DNA from: a bacterium
GTDB taxonomy: Bacteria > Zhuqueibacterota > QNDG01 > JAFGCO01
Reading direction: 5' to 3'
DNA: 64,000 bases
NCBI GenBank assembly: GCA_016930535.1
Contig: JAFGGN010000074.1
Coordinates: 62,001 to 126,000 of the forward strand
Position numbers and translations under genes: made by a program. The notes under the pieces were generated by a model. The model saw nothing but the letters and a program-made list of their open reading frames with translations, did not search any database and had not been told where the DNA came from. Below, piece after piece: positions 19,801 through 28,300 of this stretch (the first letter of the stretch is position 1; every line of letters begins with the position of its first letter).

Positions 19801-20312
19801 AAACGTACAGGGACAAAAAGGAAAATGCGGAAAGTGACGGCGCTTTCGAGAATCTCTTCGACATGCTGAATTTTGAACATGCACCCGTGATGGCCGAAAA
19901 GGAGAGCCGTTCCGCATCGGTTGCCACGGCTGCCAGAGATACGCATTCAAGACAATACCTCGAATCGGGACAGTGGTTTTACAAGCAGGAATTGTACGCC
20001 AAGGCCATTGAAGAATTCGGCAAGGCCATCGAATCCAATTCGAGGTATACCGAAGCGTATCAATGTCTCGGTGATTCCTATTTCCGGCTGGGTCAGCTGG
20101 ACAAGGCGCGTGAAATGTATGAGAAGGTCAGGGGTTTTGATCCTAATAATATTGATGTGCTCGAAAACCTGGGTGTTATCCATGCCAATCAGGGGGATTA
20201 TAAAAAGGCTGTCTGGCAATGGGGCGAGGTTTTAAAGCGCAATCCGCACCGCAGAGATATTATCGACCGGATCAAGCGCATGCAGAAAGTGATCCGGCAA
20301 CGGTCGGTCTAA
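16833..20312 (+). CDS. RsbW-like kinase / HAMP / SpoIIE phosphatase / HTH / TPR fusion regulator
   Basis: A 1159-residue composite signalling protein, starting at GTG after AGGATAG. In order: (1) residues ~1-145, an RsbW/SpoIIAB-type switch-kinase ATPase with N-box DEAGTNIIRHAY (~48-59), LLIDQGHTFDP and GGLGIFIIRRVID. (2) TM1 ~159-177, an extracytoplasmic sensor ~178-320, TM2 ~322-344 and HAMP ~345-400. (3) A SpoIIE/PP2C phosphatase ~405-650 with metal-binding GGDYFD (D441, D444), ADVSGKG (D459), TDGITEA and SDDITLVA. (4) A transposase-type helix-turn-helix pair ~660-780 (VKDACKEVGVSQSTYYKY, then FGAKRISEELNTE). (5) An acidic linker ~790-1030. (6) TPRs ~1040-1150. Kinase and phosphatase of a partner switch are normally separate proteins. 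The STAS gene downstream is the likely substrate. Each domain call is from motifs; the combined function is inference. Confidence 0.85.
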   Translation: MFSRAKKFDKKVPAQIQYLGELRDFITEMGRQFGVSERVINAFKLAIDEAGTNIIRHAYRDWEGFITVRMIIRDKSVTVLLIDQGHTFDPTKVKDPDLQRYVDIGKKGGLGIFIIRRVIDKIDYLKTEEGNVLRLTKYREAKKRQPFVIPEMGMSMRLRYSLLASIIVSIFIATLSIRTLWTQSPRIREGHLEMGRAIAKFAASQSPEWLMDEATTELYTLANKIQQDHEPMVLDVLIVDTTGKAQVALQDDLLFKKFTVPSAKLVIDENTLVYPWQSSTSVYDLIEPVIVPSSDRVIGTVHLLLNKDLIDREVIHARTISIIIYSLILIFGCGFVFGLVYMIMSPFKRLTIWMRALGRGEVQDVMEFNATDEIGEIAHAFNEITEKFRKSQENLAEQERLQKEMQVAQEIQHTLLPAEFPEIEGYEIASYYEAAKEVGGDYFDFVEVDNDTLGIVVADVSGKGVPGSLVMTMIRTALRTEARGNKNAADVLARVNDFVMNDMKRGMFVTIFYIILDSMNRTINYASAGHNPMILYRNKTRKSYYLNPRGFPIGINLPDRTLFRRSIQSDTLHLREDDVLIIYTDGITEAMNPKRDRYGDERFLTCIRKFGNKQVKPLVENIREEIITFTEGFAQSDDITLVAIREKLRAEDVLFNLRVRLMKLVDHDGMSVKDACKEVGVSQSTYYKYRKLFLESGAEALKEKIQRSEIEEKHISIEEKAKIFDVIKENPEFGAKRISEELNTEKYGFTQIDEKRIYEELVRSRLNTKELRLAFVERGGRGKRMKPPGTPFLSLDGQVIMDTGIKRKQYHAPPEIGSDMPEFESEPVPDRKKVYDPIRGYGTSDTESDAKEDEIIPKEMEDAINLLDIQEIERGRSGKRSGSVASEDSIFDDMEVDNVIDFQDAVFRQDDTPGSEPGEEDVRPFSDLVDELLDVDDMNESSSPIQNQQDIASIIQDSESEAAQLDDGETGDIGASVVDDMFDREIRSKKTYRDKKENAESDGAFENLFDMLNFEHAPVMAEKESRSASVATAARDTHSRQYLESGQWFYKQELYAKAIEEFGKAIESNSRYTEAYQCLGDSYFRLGQLDKAREMYEKVRGFDPNNIDVLENLGVIHANQGDYKKAVWQWGEVLKRNPHRRDIIDRIKRMQKVIRQRSV

Positions 20313-20321
20313 TAAAACAGG

Positions 20322-20350
20322 TTGACATAAATAATGAATTCTATTAAATT
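20322..20350 (+). promoter_or_regulatory. Promoter-like sequence before the STAS gene
   Basis: A perfect -35 hexamer TTGACA (20322-20327) is followed after 17 nt by TAAATT (20345-20350, four of six consensus bases). The ATG at 20396 follows GGGAG at 20382-20386. This would let the STAS-HTH gene be transcribed independently of the upstream regulator. Confidence 0.55.
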
Positions 20351-20395
20351 ATCGTGGAAGTGCAGTTTATAAAGAGCTAACGGGAGAATTGAGAT

Positions 20396-21043
20396 ATGGA
20401 AGGCATACAGGTTTCCGTGGAGAAAGCCGGATATCAGGGGGATATATCCATCATTAAGGTGGGAGGTTATATAGATACGACCACATCCTCGGAACTTGAG
20501 CGTGCCCTGGATTCTCTGCTGAAGGCGGGAATTTTCAGAATCATTATCGATTTGGGGAATGTGGATTACATTTCAAGTGCAGGATGGGGTATCTTTATCA
20601 GTGAAATCAAGGGGATCCGGGAACGCAGCGGCGACCTGAAACTGGCGAAGATGATTCCCGACGTGTATGAAGTATTCGAATTGCTGGAATTTCATTATAT
20701 ATTGAAAGCCTATGATACAGTGGAACAGGCCATTCAGGATTTTGACAAGGAAGGCGGTGTTTCGACATTTATTGAAGATTCCGACGAGGAGGAACCGGAA
20801 CCGGTTCTGGACGACGAGCCGGTCTTGACCGATTTGCCTGAAGAGATGACAGGCAATGAGGTGGAAGACAAGGTCAGGGAAATCGCGCTCGCCAATCCGG
20901 ACTGGAATGCGGGTCAGATTGCCAAAGCACTGAGCAGCGACGAAAGCACGATTCGTGTCGGGAAACTGACTGTTTGGAAAATGCTGCGAAAGATGAATCT
21001 GAGCAGCAGAAATGACAGAGAGAGGGCGCTTCGGTCCTCATAA
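20396..21043 (+). CDS. STAS-domain anti-sigma-antagonist-like protein with C-terminal HTH
   Basis: A 215-residue protein. Residues ~1-115 form a STAS domain of the SpoIIAA/RsbV type, with the signature IIIDLGNVDYISSAGWGIF. S60-S61 sit at the place where the family carries the serine phosphorylated by the partner kinase. Residues ~125-155 are a Glu/Asp-rich linker. Residues ~158-215 are a helix-turn-helix segment of the kind seen in IS481-type transposases (REIALANPDWNAGQIAKAL, then TVWKMLRKMNL). In partner switching, the unphosphorylated STAS protein sequesters the kinase and releases its target; here the HTH suggests the antagonist itself may bind DNA. It follows the kinase/phosphatase fusion by 83 nt with its own promoter-like sequence. 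The STAS call is strong; DNA binding is inferred. Confidence 0.85.
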   Translation: MEGIQVSVEKAGYQGDISIIKVGGYIDTTTSSELERALDSLLKAGIFRIIIDLGNVDYISSAGWGIFISEIKGIRERSGDLKLAKMIPDVYEVFELLEFHYILKAYDTVEQAIQDFDKEGGVSTFIEDSDEEEPEPVLDDEPVLTDLPEEMTGNEVEDKVREIALANPDWNAGQIAKALSSDESTIRVGKLTVWKMLRKMNLSSRNDRERALRSS

Positions 21044-21106
21044 TCGAATTGATTTAAATCGGAGTCCCGCAAAAGACAGGACAGTACATAGCGCTGTTTT
21101 GATATG

Positions 21107-21142
21107 AGCCGCCTCAGGGTTTGTTTGCCCGGGCGGCTTTGT
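21107..21142 (+). terminator. Probable intrinsic terminator after the STAS gene
   Basis: AGCCGCC (21107-21113) pairs perfectly with GGCGGCT (21132-21138), with inner GGG/CCC pairing and an interrupted T-run (TTTGTTG) immediately after. It lies between the signalling module and aconitase. The rest of 21044-21242 shows nothing recognisable. Confidence 0.6.
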
Positions 21143-21242
21143 TGATTGATCTCCTGCTTCTCTGGCGCATCGACGTTTCCGGCAGCAGGTCATCGGTCCG
21201 GCCGGATGCGCCGGGACAAATATAAAGGGAAAGCGAGAACAT

Positions 21243-23168
21243 ATGTCATCGAATCTCACACAGAAAATCATACAGAACCATCTGGTCGAGGGGGAGCTGA
21301 AATCAGGGTCGCCGATATCCATCCGTATCGATCAGACACTGACGCAGGATGCGACGGGGACCATGGCCTATCTGCAGTTTGAGGCCCTGGATCTGAAACG
21401 GGTTCGAACCGAACTGTCCGTCAGTTATGTGGATCACAACACGCTGCAATCCGGATTTGAGAATGCGGACGACCACCGGTTTCTGCAATCTGCGGCAGCC
21501 AAATACGGCATCTATTTTTCACGGCCGGGCAACGGCGTCTGTCACCAGGTTCATCTGGAAAGGTTCGGTGTGCCCGGGAAAACGCTCCTGGGTTCCGACA
21601 GCCATACGCCGACGGGGGGCGGACTCGGCATGCTTGCCATCGGTGCAGGCGGTCTGGATGTGGCACTGGCCATGGCCGGTCAGCCGTTTCATCTCAGTAT
21701 GCCCCGGGTTGTCAATGTCCGCCTGAAAGGCAGTCTGAATGCCTATGTTTCCGCCAAGGACATCATACTTGAAGTGCTCCGGATGCTGACCGTAAAAGGC
21801 GGTGTGGGAAAAGTCATGGAGTATACGGGCGAAGGCATAAAAACCCTGTCCGTGCCGGAGAGGGCGACCATGACCAATATGGGGGCGGAGCTGGGTGCGA
21901 CTTCTTCGGTTTTTCCGTCTGATGAGCAGACCCGGTTGTTTCTGCGCGCTCAGGGGCGGGAAAAGGACTGGAGCCCGCTGAATGCGGATGAAGGAGCCGG
22001 ATACGATGAATCTCTGGAAATCGATCTTTCGGTCCTCGAGCCCATGATCGCGCGGCCGCATATGCCGGACAATGTCGTGAAAGTCAGGGAAATACAGGGC
22101 AAAACGGTCGATCAGGTCGCCCTCGGGAGCTGTACCAATTCCAGTTACCGCGATTTTATGACCGTCGCGCATATGATGAAAAATAAAAAAGTGCATCCCG
22201 GGGTTTCGGCTGCCATAGCTCCCGGATCGAGGCAGGTGCTGATGGCGCTGGTTCAGAACGGACAATGGGAAACCATGCTTCAATCCGGATTCCGTGTGCT
22301 GGAGAATGTATGCGGTCCCTGTATCGGAATGGGATTCGCACCGAATACGGATGCCGTGACGCTGCGCACGTTCAACCGGAATTTTCTGGGCCGGAGCGGT
22401 ACGAAATCCGCCAATGTGTATCTGTGCAGTCCGGAAACCGCGGCAGCGGCCGCAATAACAGGATCCATAACGGATCCCAGGGATCTTTCCCTGCCGCCTG
22501 TCCGGATAGCCATGCCGGAGCGGTTCCCCATCGACGATTCCATGATTCTGCCTCCTGGCAGGGACGACCATGTCGAAATCAAGCGCGGGCCCAATATACA
22601 GCCGCTTCCGAAACAGTCCGCACTTCCCGGAAAATTACAGGGAACGGTACTGCTGAAAGTCGGGGATGACATCACGACGGATCATATCATGCCCGCCGGC
22701 GCAAAAATACTGCCCCTGAGAAGCAATATTCCGGCCATTTCGGAATATGTATTTTCAGTGATCGATGCTTCTTTCGCGGAACGCGCCAGGGCCGCAGGAG
22801 GCGGATTTGTCATCGGAGGTCAGAATTACGGACAGGGTTCCAGCCGCGAGCATGCAGCACTGGCTCCGATGTACCTGGGCGTCAAGGCGGTCATCGTTCA
22901 GTCATTTGCCAGGATTCATCTGGCCAATCTGGTCAATTTCGGCATTGTGCCTCTCGTTTTCGAAAACAGTGCGGATTATGAGGCCATCGATCCGGATGAC
23001 CAGCTCGAAATCGATGTATCCTCCCTGGAGAAGCAGCCGGTTCAGGCGTTCAATCGCACCAAGAACCGCTCGGTTCATCTGATTCACAGTCTTTCCCGAA
23101 GGGATGTTGAAATGATTAAAGCAGGCGGCGCCCTGGCTCTTGCCAGGACCGGTATGGATAGAATTTGA
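21243..23168 (+). CDS. Aconitate hydratase (short bacterial/archaeal form)
   Basis: It isomerises citrate to isocitrate via cis-aconitate using a [4Fe-4S] cluster. At 641 residues it matches the compact aconitase family (about 640-660) rather than AcnA (~890) or AcnB (~865). Cluster ligands are visible in LGSCTNSSYRDF and VCGPCIGMGF, and active-site blocks in LLGSDSHTPTGGGLGML and GGQNYGQGSSREHAALAP of the C-terminal swivel domain. DDITTDHIMPAG also matches the family. With isocitrate dehydrogenase 194 nt downstream it forms the first oxidative TCA or 2-oxoglutarate-forming segment. No citrate synthase gene is in the window. Confidence 0.93.
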   Translation: MSSNLTQKIIQNHLVEGELKSGSPISIRIDQTLTQDATGTMAYLQFEALDLKRVRTELSVSYVDHNTLQSGFENADDHRFLQSAAAKYGIYFSRPGNGVCHQVHLERFGVPGKTLLGSDSHTPTGGGLGMLAIGAGGLDVALAMAGQPFHLSMPRVVNVRLKGSLNAYVSAKDIILEVLRMLTVKGGVGKVMEYTGEGIKTLSVPERATMTNMGAELGATSSVFPSDEQTRLFLRAQGREKDWSPLNADEGAGYDESLEIDLSVLEPMIARPHMPDNVVKVREIQGKTVDQVALGSCTNSSYRDFMTVAHMMKNKKVHPGVSAAIAPGSRQVLMALVQNGQWETMLQSGFRVLENVCGPCIGMGFAPNTDAVTLRTFNRNFLGRSGTKSANVYLCSPETAAAAAITGSITDPRDLSLPPVRIAMPERFPIDDSMILPPGRDDHVEIKRGPNIQPLPKQSALPGKLQGTVLLKVGDDITTDHIMPAGAKILPLRSNIPAISEYVFSVIDASFAERARAAGGGFVIGGQNYGQGSSREHAALAPMYLGVKAVIVQSFARIHLANLVNFGIVPLVFENSADYEAIDPDDQLEIDVSSLEKQPVQAFNRTKNRSVHLIHSLSRRDVEMIKAGGALALARTGMDRI

Positions 23169-23362
23169 GACGGAATCACGGGAATTTTCCATTATTACCG
23201 GGCAGTGAAAACGCTCATGATCCCGCGGTTTATGAAACCTGTTTGGATGTGCGTGTGAAATTTATTAAATTGATTCCACGGCAGGAACGGTTTTACGGCA
23301 CGATAATCCTGAATCAGGAGAAATGCGCCTTCACGATTCTATTTTTTTACAAGGAGGCCTGA

Positions 23363-24664
23363 ATGGCTCTTTTCAATTGGAACTCTCCTCCGGAAGGAGA
23401 AAAAATTACAATTCAGCAGGGAAGTCTTCAGGTTCCGGATCATCCGGTGATTCCATTCATTGAAGGGGACGGAACAGGGCCTGATATTTGGCGGTCCGCC
23501 GTGGTCGTACTCGATGCGGCAGTGAAAAAAGCGTATGGCGGCAAACGCAAAATCGCCTGGATCGAAGTGTTTGCGGGTCAGAAGTCTTTCGATCTGTATC
23601 AGAACTGGCTGCCGGAAGAAACTGTTCAGGCATTCAGGACCTACCTGGTCGGTATTAAAGGGCCGCTGACAACACCGATCGGCGGCGGGATTCGCAGCCT
23701 GAATGTTGCATTGAGAAAAGCACTGGATCTGTACGTATGTCTCCGCCCGGTACGGTATTTCAAAGGTGTGCCATCCCCGGTAAAACGCCCGGAAGATGTG
23801 GACATGGTGATTTTCCGCGAAAACACGGAAGATATCTATGCAGGTATCGAGTTCGAACACGGATCGGAACAGAATCAGAAATTCAAGGATCTGTTCAAGG
23901 CCAGTTTTCCTCAGGAATATGTAAAGATGCGTTTCCCGGAATCGTCCGGTATCGGATTAAAACCCGTTTCAAAGGAAGGATCCGAAAGACTCGTCCGGGC
24001 AGCCATCCAGTATGCACTTGTAAACAATCGTCAAAGTGTTACACTGGTGCATAAAGGCAACATTATGAAATTCACGGAAGGTGCATTCAGAAACTGGGGC
24101 TATGATACCGCCGAAACGGAATTCGGTGACAGGGTATATACATGGCGTCAATGGGAAAAAACCAAGACGGATTCCGGCGAAGAAGCGGCCAATACAGAAC
24201 AGAAAAAGGCGATTGAATCCGGACGGCTGCTGATCAAGGACGTGATTGCCGATATCTGTTTTCAGCAGACCATAACCCGCGCCAAAGAATTCGATGTGAT
24301 TGCCACGATGAATCTCAACGGGGATTATCTGTCCGATGCGCTTGCGGCCCAGGTCGGGGGTATCGGTATCGCACCGGGCGGGAATATCAATTACGATACA
24401 GGGCATGCCGTATTTGAAGCCACACACGGAACTGCTCCCAAATATGCCGGCCTGGATCAGGTGAATCCCGGTTCCGTCATCCTCTCTGGAGAAATGATGC
24501 TGAGATATATGGGGTGGACGGAGGCTGCGGATCTGATCATACGCGGTATGGACAGGGCCATTGACGCCAAACAGGTGACTTATGATTTTGCCCGCATGAT
24601 GGATCATGCAACATTGTTAAAATGCTCGGAGTTCGGGCAGGCCGTTGTAAACAACATGGATTGA
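23363..24664 (+). CDS. icd: NADP-type isocitrate dehydrogenase
   Basis: It oxidatively decarboxylates isocitrate to 2-oxoglutarate. The 433-residue length is slightly above E. coli Icd (416). Substrate-binding features include [13 protein letters not shown] and the phosphorylatable-loop equivalent [15 protein letters not shown] (the Ser corresponding to E. coli S113), then [28 protein letters not shown] and the C-terminal [24 protein letters not shown]. The residues after the last motif ([11 protein letters not shown]) are of the bacterial NADP-dependent type, though cofactor choice should be treated as likely, not proven. A strong AAGGAGG precedes the ATG, and a clear terminator follows the gene. 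Confidence 0.93.
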   Translation: MALFNWNSPPEGEKITIQQGSLQVPDHPVIPFIEGDGTGPDIWRSAVVVLDAAVKKAYGGKRKIAWIEVFAGQKSFDLYQNWLPEETVQAFRTYLVGIKGPLTTPIGGGIRSLNVALRKALDLYVCLRPVRYFKGVPSPVKRPEDVDMVIFRENTEDIYAGIEFEHGSEQNQKFKDLFKASFPQEYVKMRFPESSGIGLKPVSKEGSERLVRAAIQYALVNNRQSVTLVHKGNIMKFTEGAFRNWGYDTAETEFGDRVYTWRQWEKTKTDSGEEAANTEQKKAIESGRLLIKDVIADICFQQTITRAKEFDVIATMNLNGDYLSDALAAQVGGIGIAPGGNINYDTGHAVFEATHGTAPKYAGLDQVNPGSVILSGEMMLRYMGWTEAADLIIRGMDRAIDAKQVTYDFARMMDHATLLKCSEFGQAVVNNMD

Positions 24665-24693
24665 CAGGCCGTCCAAGAGTAATAGAAATCCAT

Positions 24694-24725
24694 AAGGCAG
24701 ACATCATGTCTGCCTTTGTCGTTTG
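24694..24725 (+). terminator. Intrinsic terminator after icd
   Basis: AAGGCAGAC (24694-24702) and GTCTGCCTT (24708-24716) form a perfect 9-bp stem with a 5-nt loop, 30 nt after the icd stop. The tail TGTCGTTTG is only moderately T-rich. Confidence 0.7.
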
Positions 24726-24762
24726 CAAAGAAACTTTCGGGTATACCGGACGTTAAATTAAC

Positions 24763-25287
24763 ATGCTGATGAAGCGATGGACAACGATAACCGGCTGTAT
24801 GATGCTGGGCTGGATCCTGACGGGTTGTGTGAATCCCTTTGCACCCGAGCTGACACAATCCATCGAGTCGGCGGATCTCATCGTCACACAACAGCTGAGC
24901 CCGGACGAGGTGCTGCAGAATTTCAAGGTGTCTTACATTTTCCGTGATTCACTCCTTTACAGCAACTTGCTGGATACGGCCTTTGTGTTCTATTATTACG
25001 ATCCCGGCGCGGTCACTTCGGGTACCTATGTGTCCTGGAACCGCGAGACGGATCTGAGAATAACCGGCCGTTTGTTCCGTCATTTTCAGGTCATCGATCT
25101 GGTATGGCACTCGACCATTTATGAGGACATCGGGGAAAATGAGGGCAAGATCGGCAAGCAGTATGACCTGACGGTGGTGTCAGAGAACCAGGATTACCAT
25201 GCGACTGGAAAGGCGTTGTTTACGTTTAAAAAATGTTGGGATTCAACCTGGCGCATTACGCAATGGAAGGATGATTCAGAGCTGTAA
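24763..25287 (+). CDS. Hypothetical lipoprotein
   Basis: A 174-residue protein with a lipoprotein signal peptide: basic start (MLMKRW), hydrophobic core and lipobox LTGC (Cys at ~22), followed by VNPFAPEL. The mature part has alternating beta-strand and aromatic character (FKVSYIFRDSLLYSNLLDTAFVFYYYDP, WDSTWRITQW), suggesting a small compact NTF2-like or cystatin-like fold, but I recognise no named family. The next ATG is 58 nt downstream of its stop on the same strand, so it is probably expressed with the metalloprotease/propeller protein and could be an envelope partner. Confidence 0.7.
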   Translation: MLMKRWTTITGCMMLGWILTGCVNPFAPELTQSIESADLIVTQQLSPDEVLQNFKVSYIFRDSLLYSNLLDTAFVFYYYDPGAVTSGTYVSWNRETDLRITGRLFRHFQVIDLVWHSTIYEDIGENEGKIGKQYDLTVVSENQDYHATGKALFTFKKCWDSTWRITQWKDDSEL

Positions 25288-25345
25288 CGGCTGCGGCCGG
25301 CGTCAGGTGATGTGCGATATGTATCAATATAAGGGAGATCCGTCA

Positions 25346-28300
25346 ATGTCTAAGATAAATCGGCAGCTTTTTACATGGAAAGGGCTTATCCCTTTGATCG
25401 TATTCCCGATGCTGCTTTCCGGTTTCGGCAAGAACAAGGTGCAATACCGTGATTTCGACTGGAAATATGTGCAGTCCAAGCATTTCGACGTGTATTATTA
25501 CGGGGATGCCCATCATCTGGCGACATTTTGTGCTGATGTGGCCGAAACCAGTTATGTTTCCCTGAAAAAGGATTTCAAGCACGATATTCAGGAACGGATA
25601 CCGATTCTGATTTACAATACACATAATGAGTTTCAGCAGACCAATGTGACTTATTCCGACATCGAGGAGTCCGTGGGCGGATTCACTGAGATATTTAAGG
25701 ACCGTGTGGTGATTCCGTTTCAGGGCAATTTTGAGGATTTCAGACATGTGATCCATCACGAACTAACCCACGCGGTCATGTTTCAGATTTTTTACGGAGG
25801 CGGTGTCGGATCCATGGTTACGGGCATGGCCCGTTTTCAAATGCCCCTGTGGCTGGCCGAAGGACTTGCCGAATATGAGAGCCTGGGCTGGGACACGCAG
25901 AGCGATATGTTCATGCGGGATGCCACGTTGAACGGATATGTTCCGGATATCGATTATATGGGCGGATTCATGGTTTACAAGGGCGGCCAGTCCCTGATGA
26001 ATTTTATCGCGGAAAAATACGGAAGCCCCAAAATCGGAGAAATATTGGGCAAAGTCCGTGTCAGCAGGAGCATAGACCGCGGCCTGAAGCAGACACTCGG
26101 TCTGGATACGGAGGAGCTCTCCAAACGGTGGCATAAATATTTGCGTGACAAATACTGGCCCGACATCAAGGGACGCGATGAACCCGAGGATATCGCCAAA
26201 CAGCTGACGGACCATGTCAAATCCAGAAATTTCCTCAATGGTTCCCCGGCGCTTTCACCCAAAGGTGACAAACTGGTGTATTTATCGGATCGTTCCGATT
26301 ATATCGACATCCACCTGATCCGTACGGTCGACGGAAAAAACATGGGACGGCTTGTGAAGGGACAGCGGTCTGATTTGTTTGAGCAGCTGCATTGGCTCAG
26401 GCCCGGTATGGATTGGTCTCCTGACGGAAACCGTATTATCTTTGCGGCCAAGGGTGGCGGCCGGGATGTTCTTTACGTGCTGGATATCGATTCCAGGGAG
26501 CTTGTGCAGGTGTATCATTTCGATCTGGATGGCATGTTTTCCCCGGCCTGGTCCCCGGACGGAAAAACCGTGGCATTTATGGGAATCTCGGGGGGACAGT
26601 CCGATATATATCTCCTGCATCTGGAGGACGAACGTATCGAGCGCCTCACAGACGATATTTTCAGCGACATGGATCCGAAATGGTCGCCGGACGGCAGTGA
26701 ATTAATATTTGTGAGCGACCGCGGGGATTATGTGGGAACCGTTTCGGATAATTTTCTGATTCAGAACCACACATATCATCATTCCGACATCTACGCGATC
26801 GATGCGGCGACCCGTCGTATCGATCGTCTGACGTATGAGGCTGTCAATGTCACGAGTCCAGTGTATTCTCCGGACGGCAGAAAGATCGCCTATATCTCCG
26901 ACCGGAGCGGAATCGGCAATATTTATATGCTGGACCGCGACACCGGAGAATCCTATGCGCTCACCAATCTGATCACGGGCGTGTCCCAGATCACATGGTC
27001 ACGCGACGGAAGCAGGATGGCTTTTTCATCGTTTTATGAGGCCGGTTATGATATTTATATGATGACGCAGCCGCTTGAAATTGAACCGGGCAGCGTGATC
27101 CCGGTCGAAACGGCCCTGATCAAGGAAAAGAAAACAGAGACACTGCCGGAAAATATCGCTGCTGCTGATGATGAAACCCCGGCTCCGGGCATGAATTTTC
27201 AGAATTTTGTTTTTGACGAAAGATTCAGAAAGGGTGAAATCGTTGCGCCGTCGAAAAGAGAGTCGGCATTTCTCGATACGAGCGAGTTTAAGGAAGACGG
27301 TGACTACAAGGTCAACAAATACAAGATCAGATTCACTCCGGATGTGGTCACAGGGGATGCGGGTTACAGCCAGTTCTGGGGCCTGCAGGGTTCGTCCCTG
27401 ATCCTGTTTTCCGATTTGCTGGGAAATCATCAAATCAGTCTGTACACGGATCTGTTTTACAATTTCAAAAATTCGAATTTCCAGGCAGGATATTTTTACC
27501 TTCCAAAGCGAACGGATATCGGAGGTGCCATTTTCCATTTTTCATATCCCTATTATTATTCGTATTATGAGAAGGTCGGCGATTATTACTATCTCCGGTA
27601 TGAGTATATTCGTACGAGGAATTACGGTTTGACATTGAGCGGATCCAGACCTTTTGACCGGTACAGGCGCATGGACGCCAATGTCACGTTTTTGGGAATC
27701 GACCAGGAACGGGTGGCCGTGGATCCCCTGGCGCTTTATTATCAGATGGGTGACTACGAAGAGGAGCTGGGTGTGCTGGCCAGGCGACGGGTTCTGCTCC
27801 TGAATCTGGGATACACCACGGATACGGTACTCTGGGGCATGGTCGGTCCGGTGAATGGCGGAAGATCCAATTTGCAGGTGACGTACAGTCCGCTGCTGAA
27901 CCGGAAGACGGGTCTTGATTTCTGGACATTGCGGGGGGATACCCGCAAGTATCTTCGTATCGGCAAGGATTATACGTTCGCACTCCGCGTGGCGGGCGGA
28001 TTGTCCGGAGGCAACAATCCGCAGCGGTTTTTTCTGGGAGGCATGACAAACTGGATCAATTACAAGTACAACCGCAGCACCGTGGCGGACCTGAGCCTGG
28101 AGGAATTGTTCTTTTTCTCCAGTTTCGAAACGCCCCTTCGCGGATTTCCATATTATGAGCTGATCGGCACCCGGTTTGTTCTTGCCAATCTCGAATTCAG
28201 ATTTCCGATGATTCGTTATCTGATACTCGGCTGGCCCCTGCCGCTGGGTTTTCAGAACATTCGCGGTGTTATTTTCACGGATCTCGGATCGGCGTGGAGC

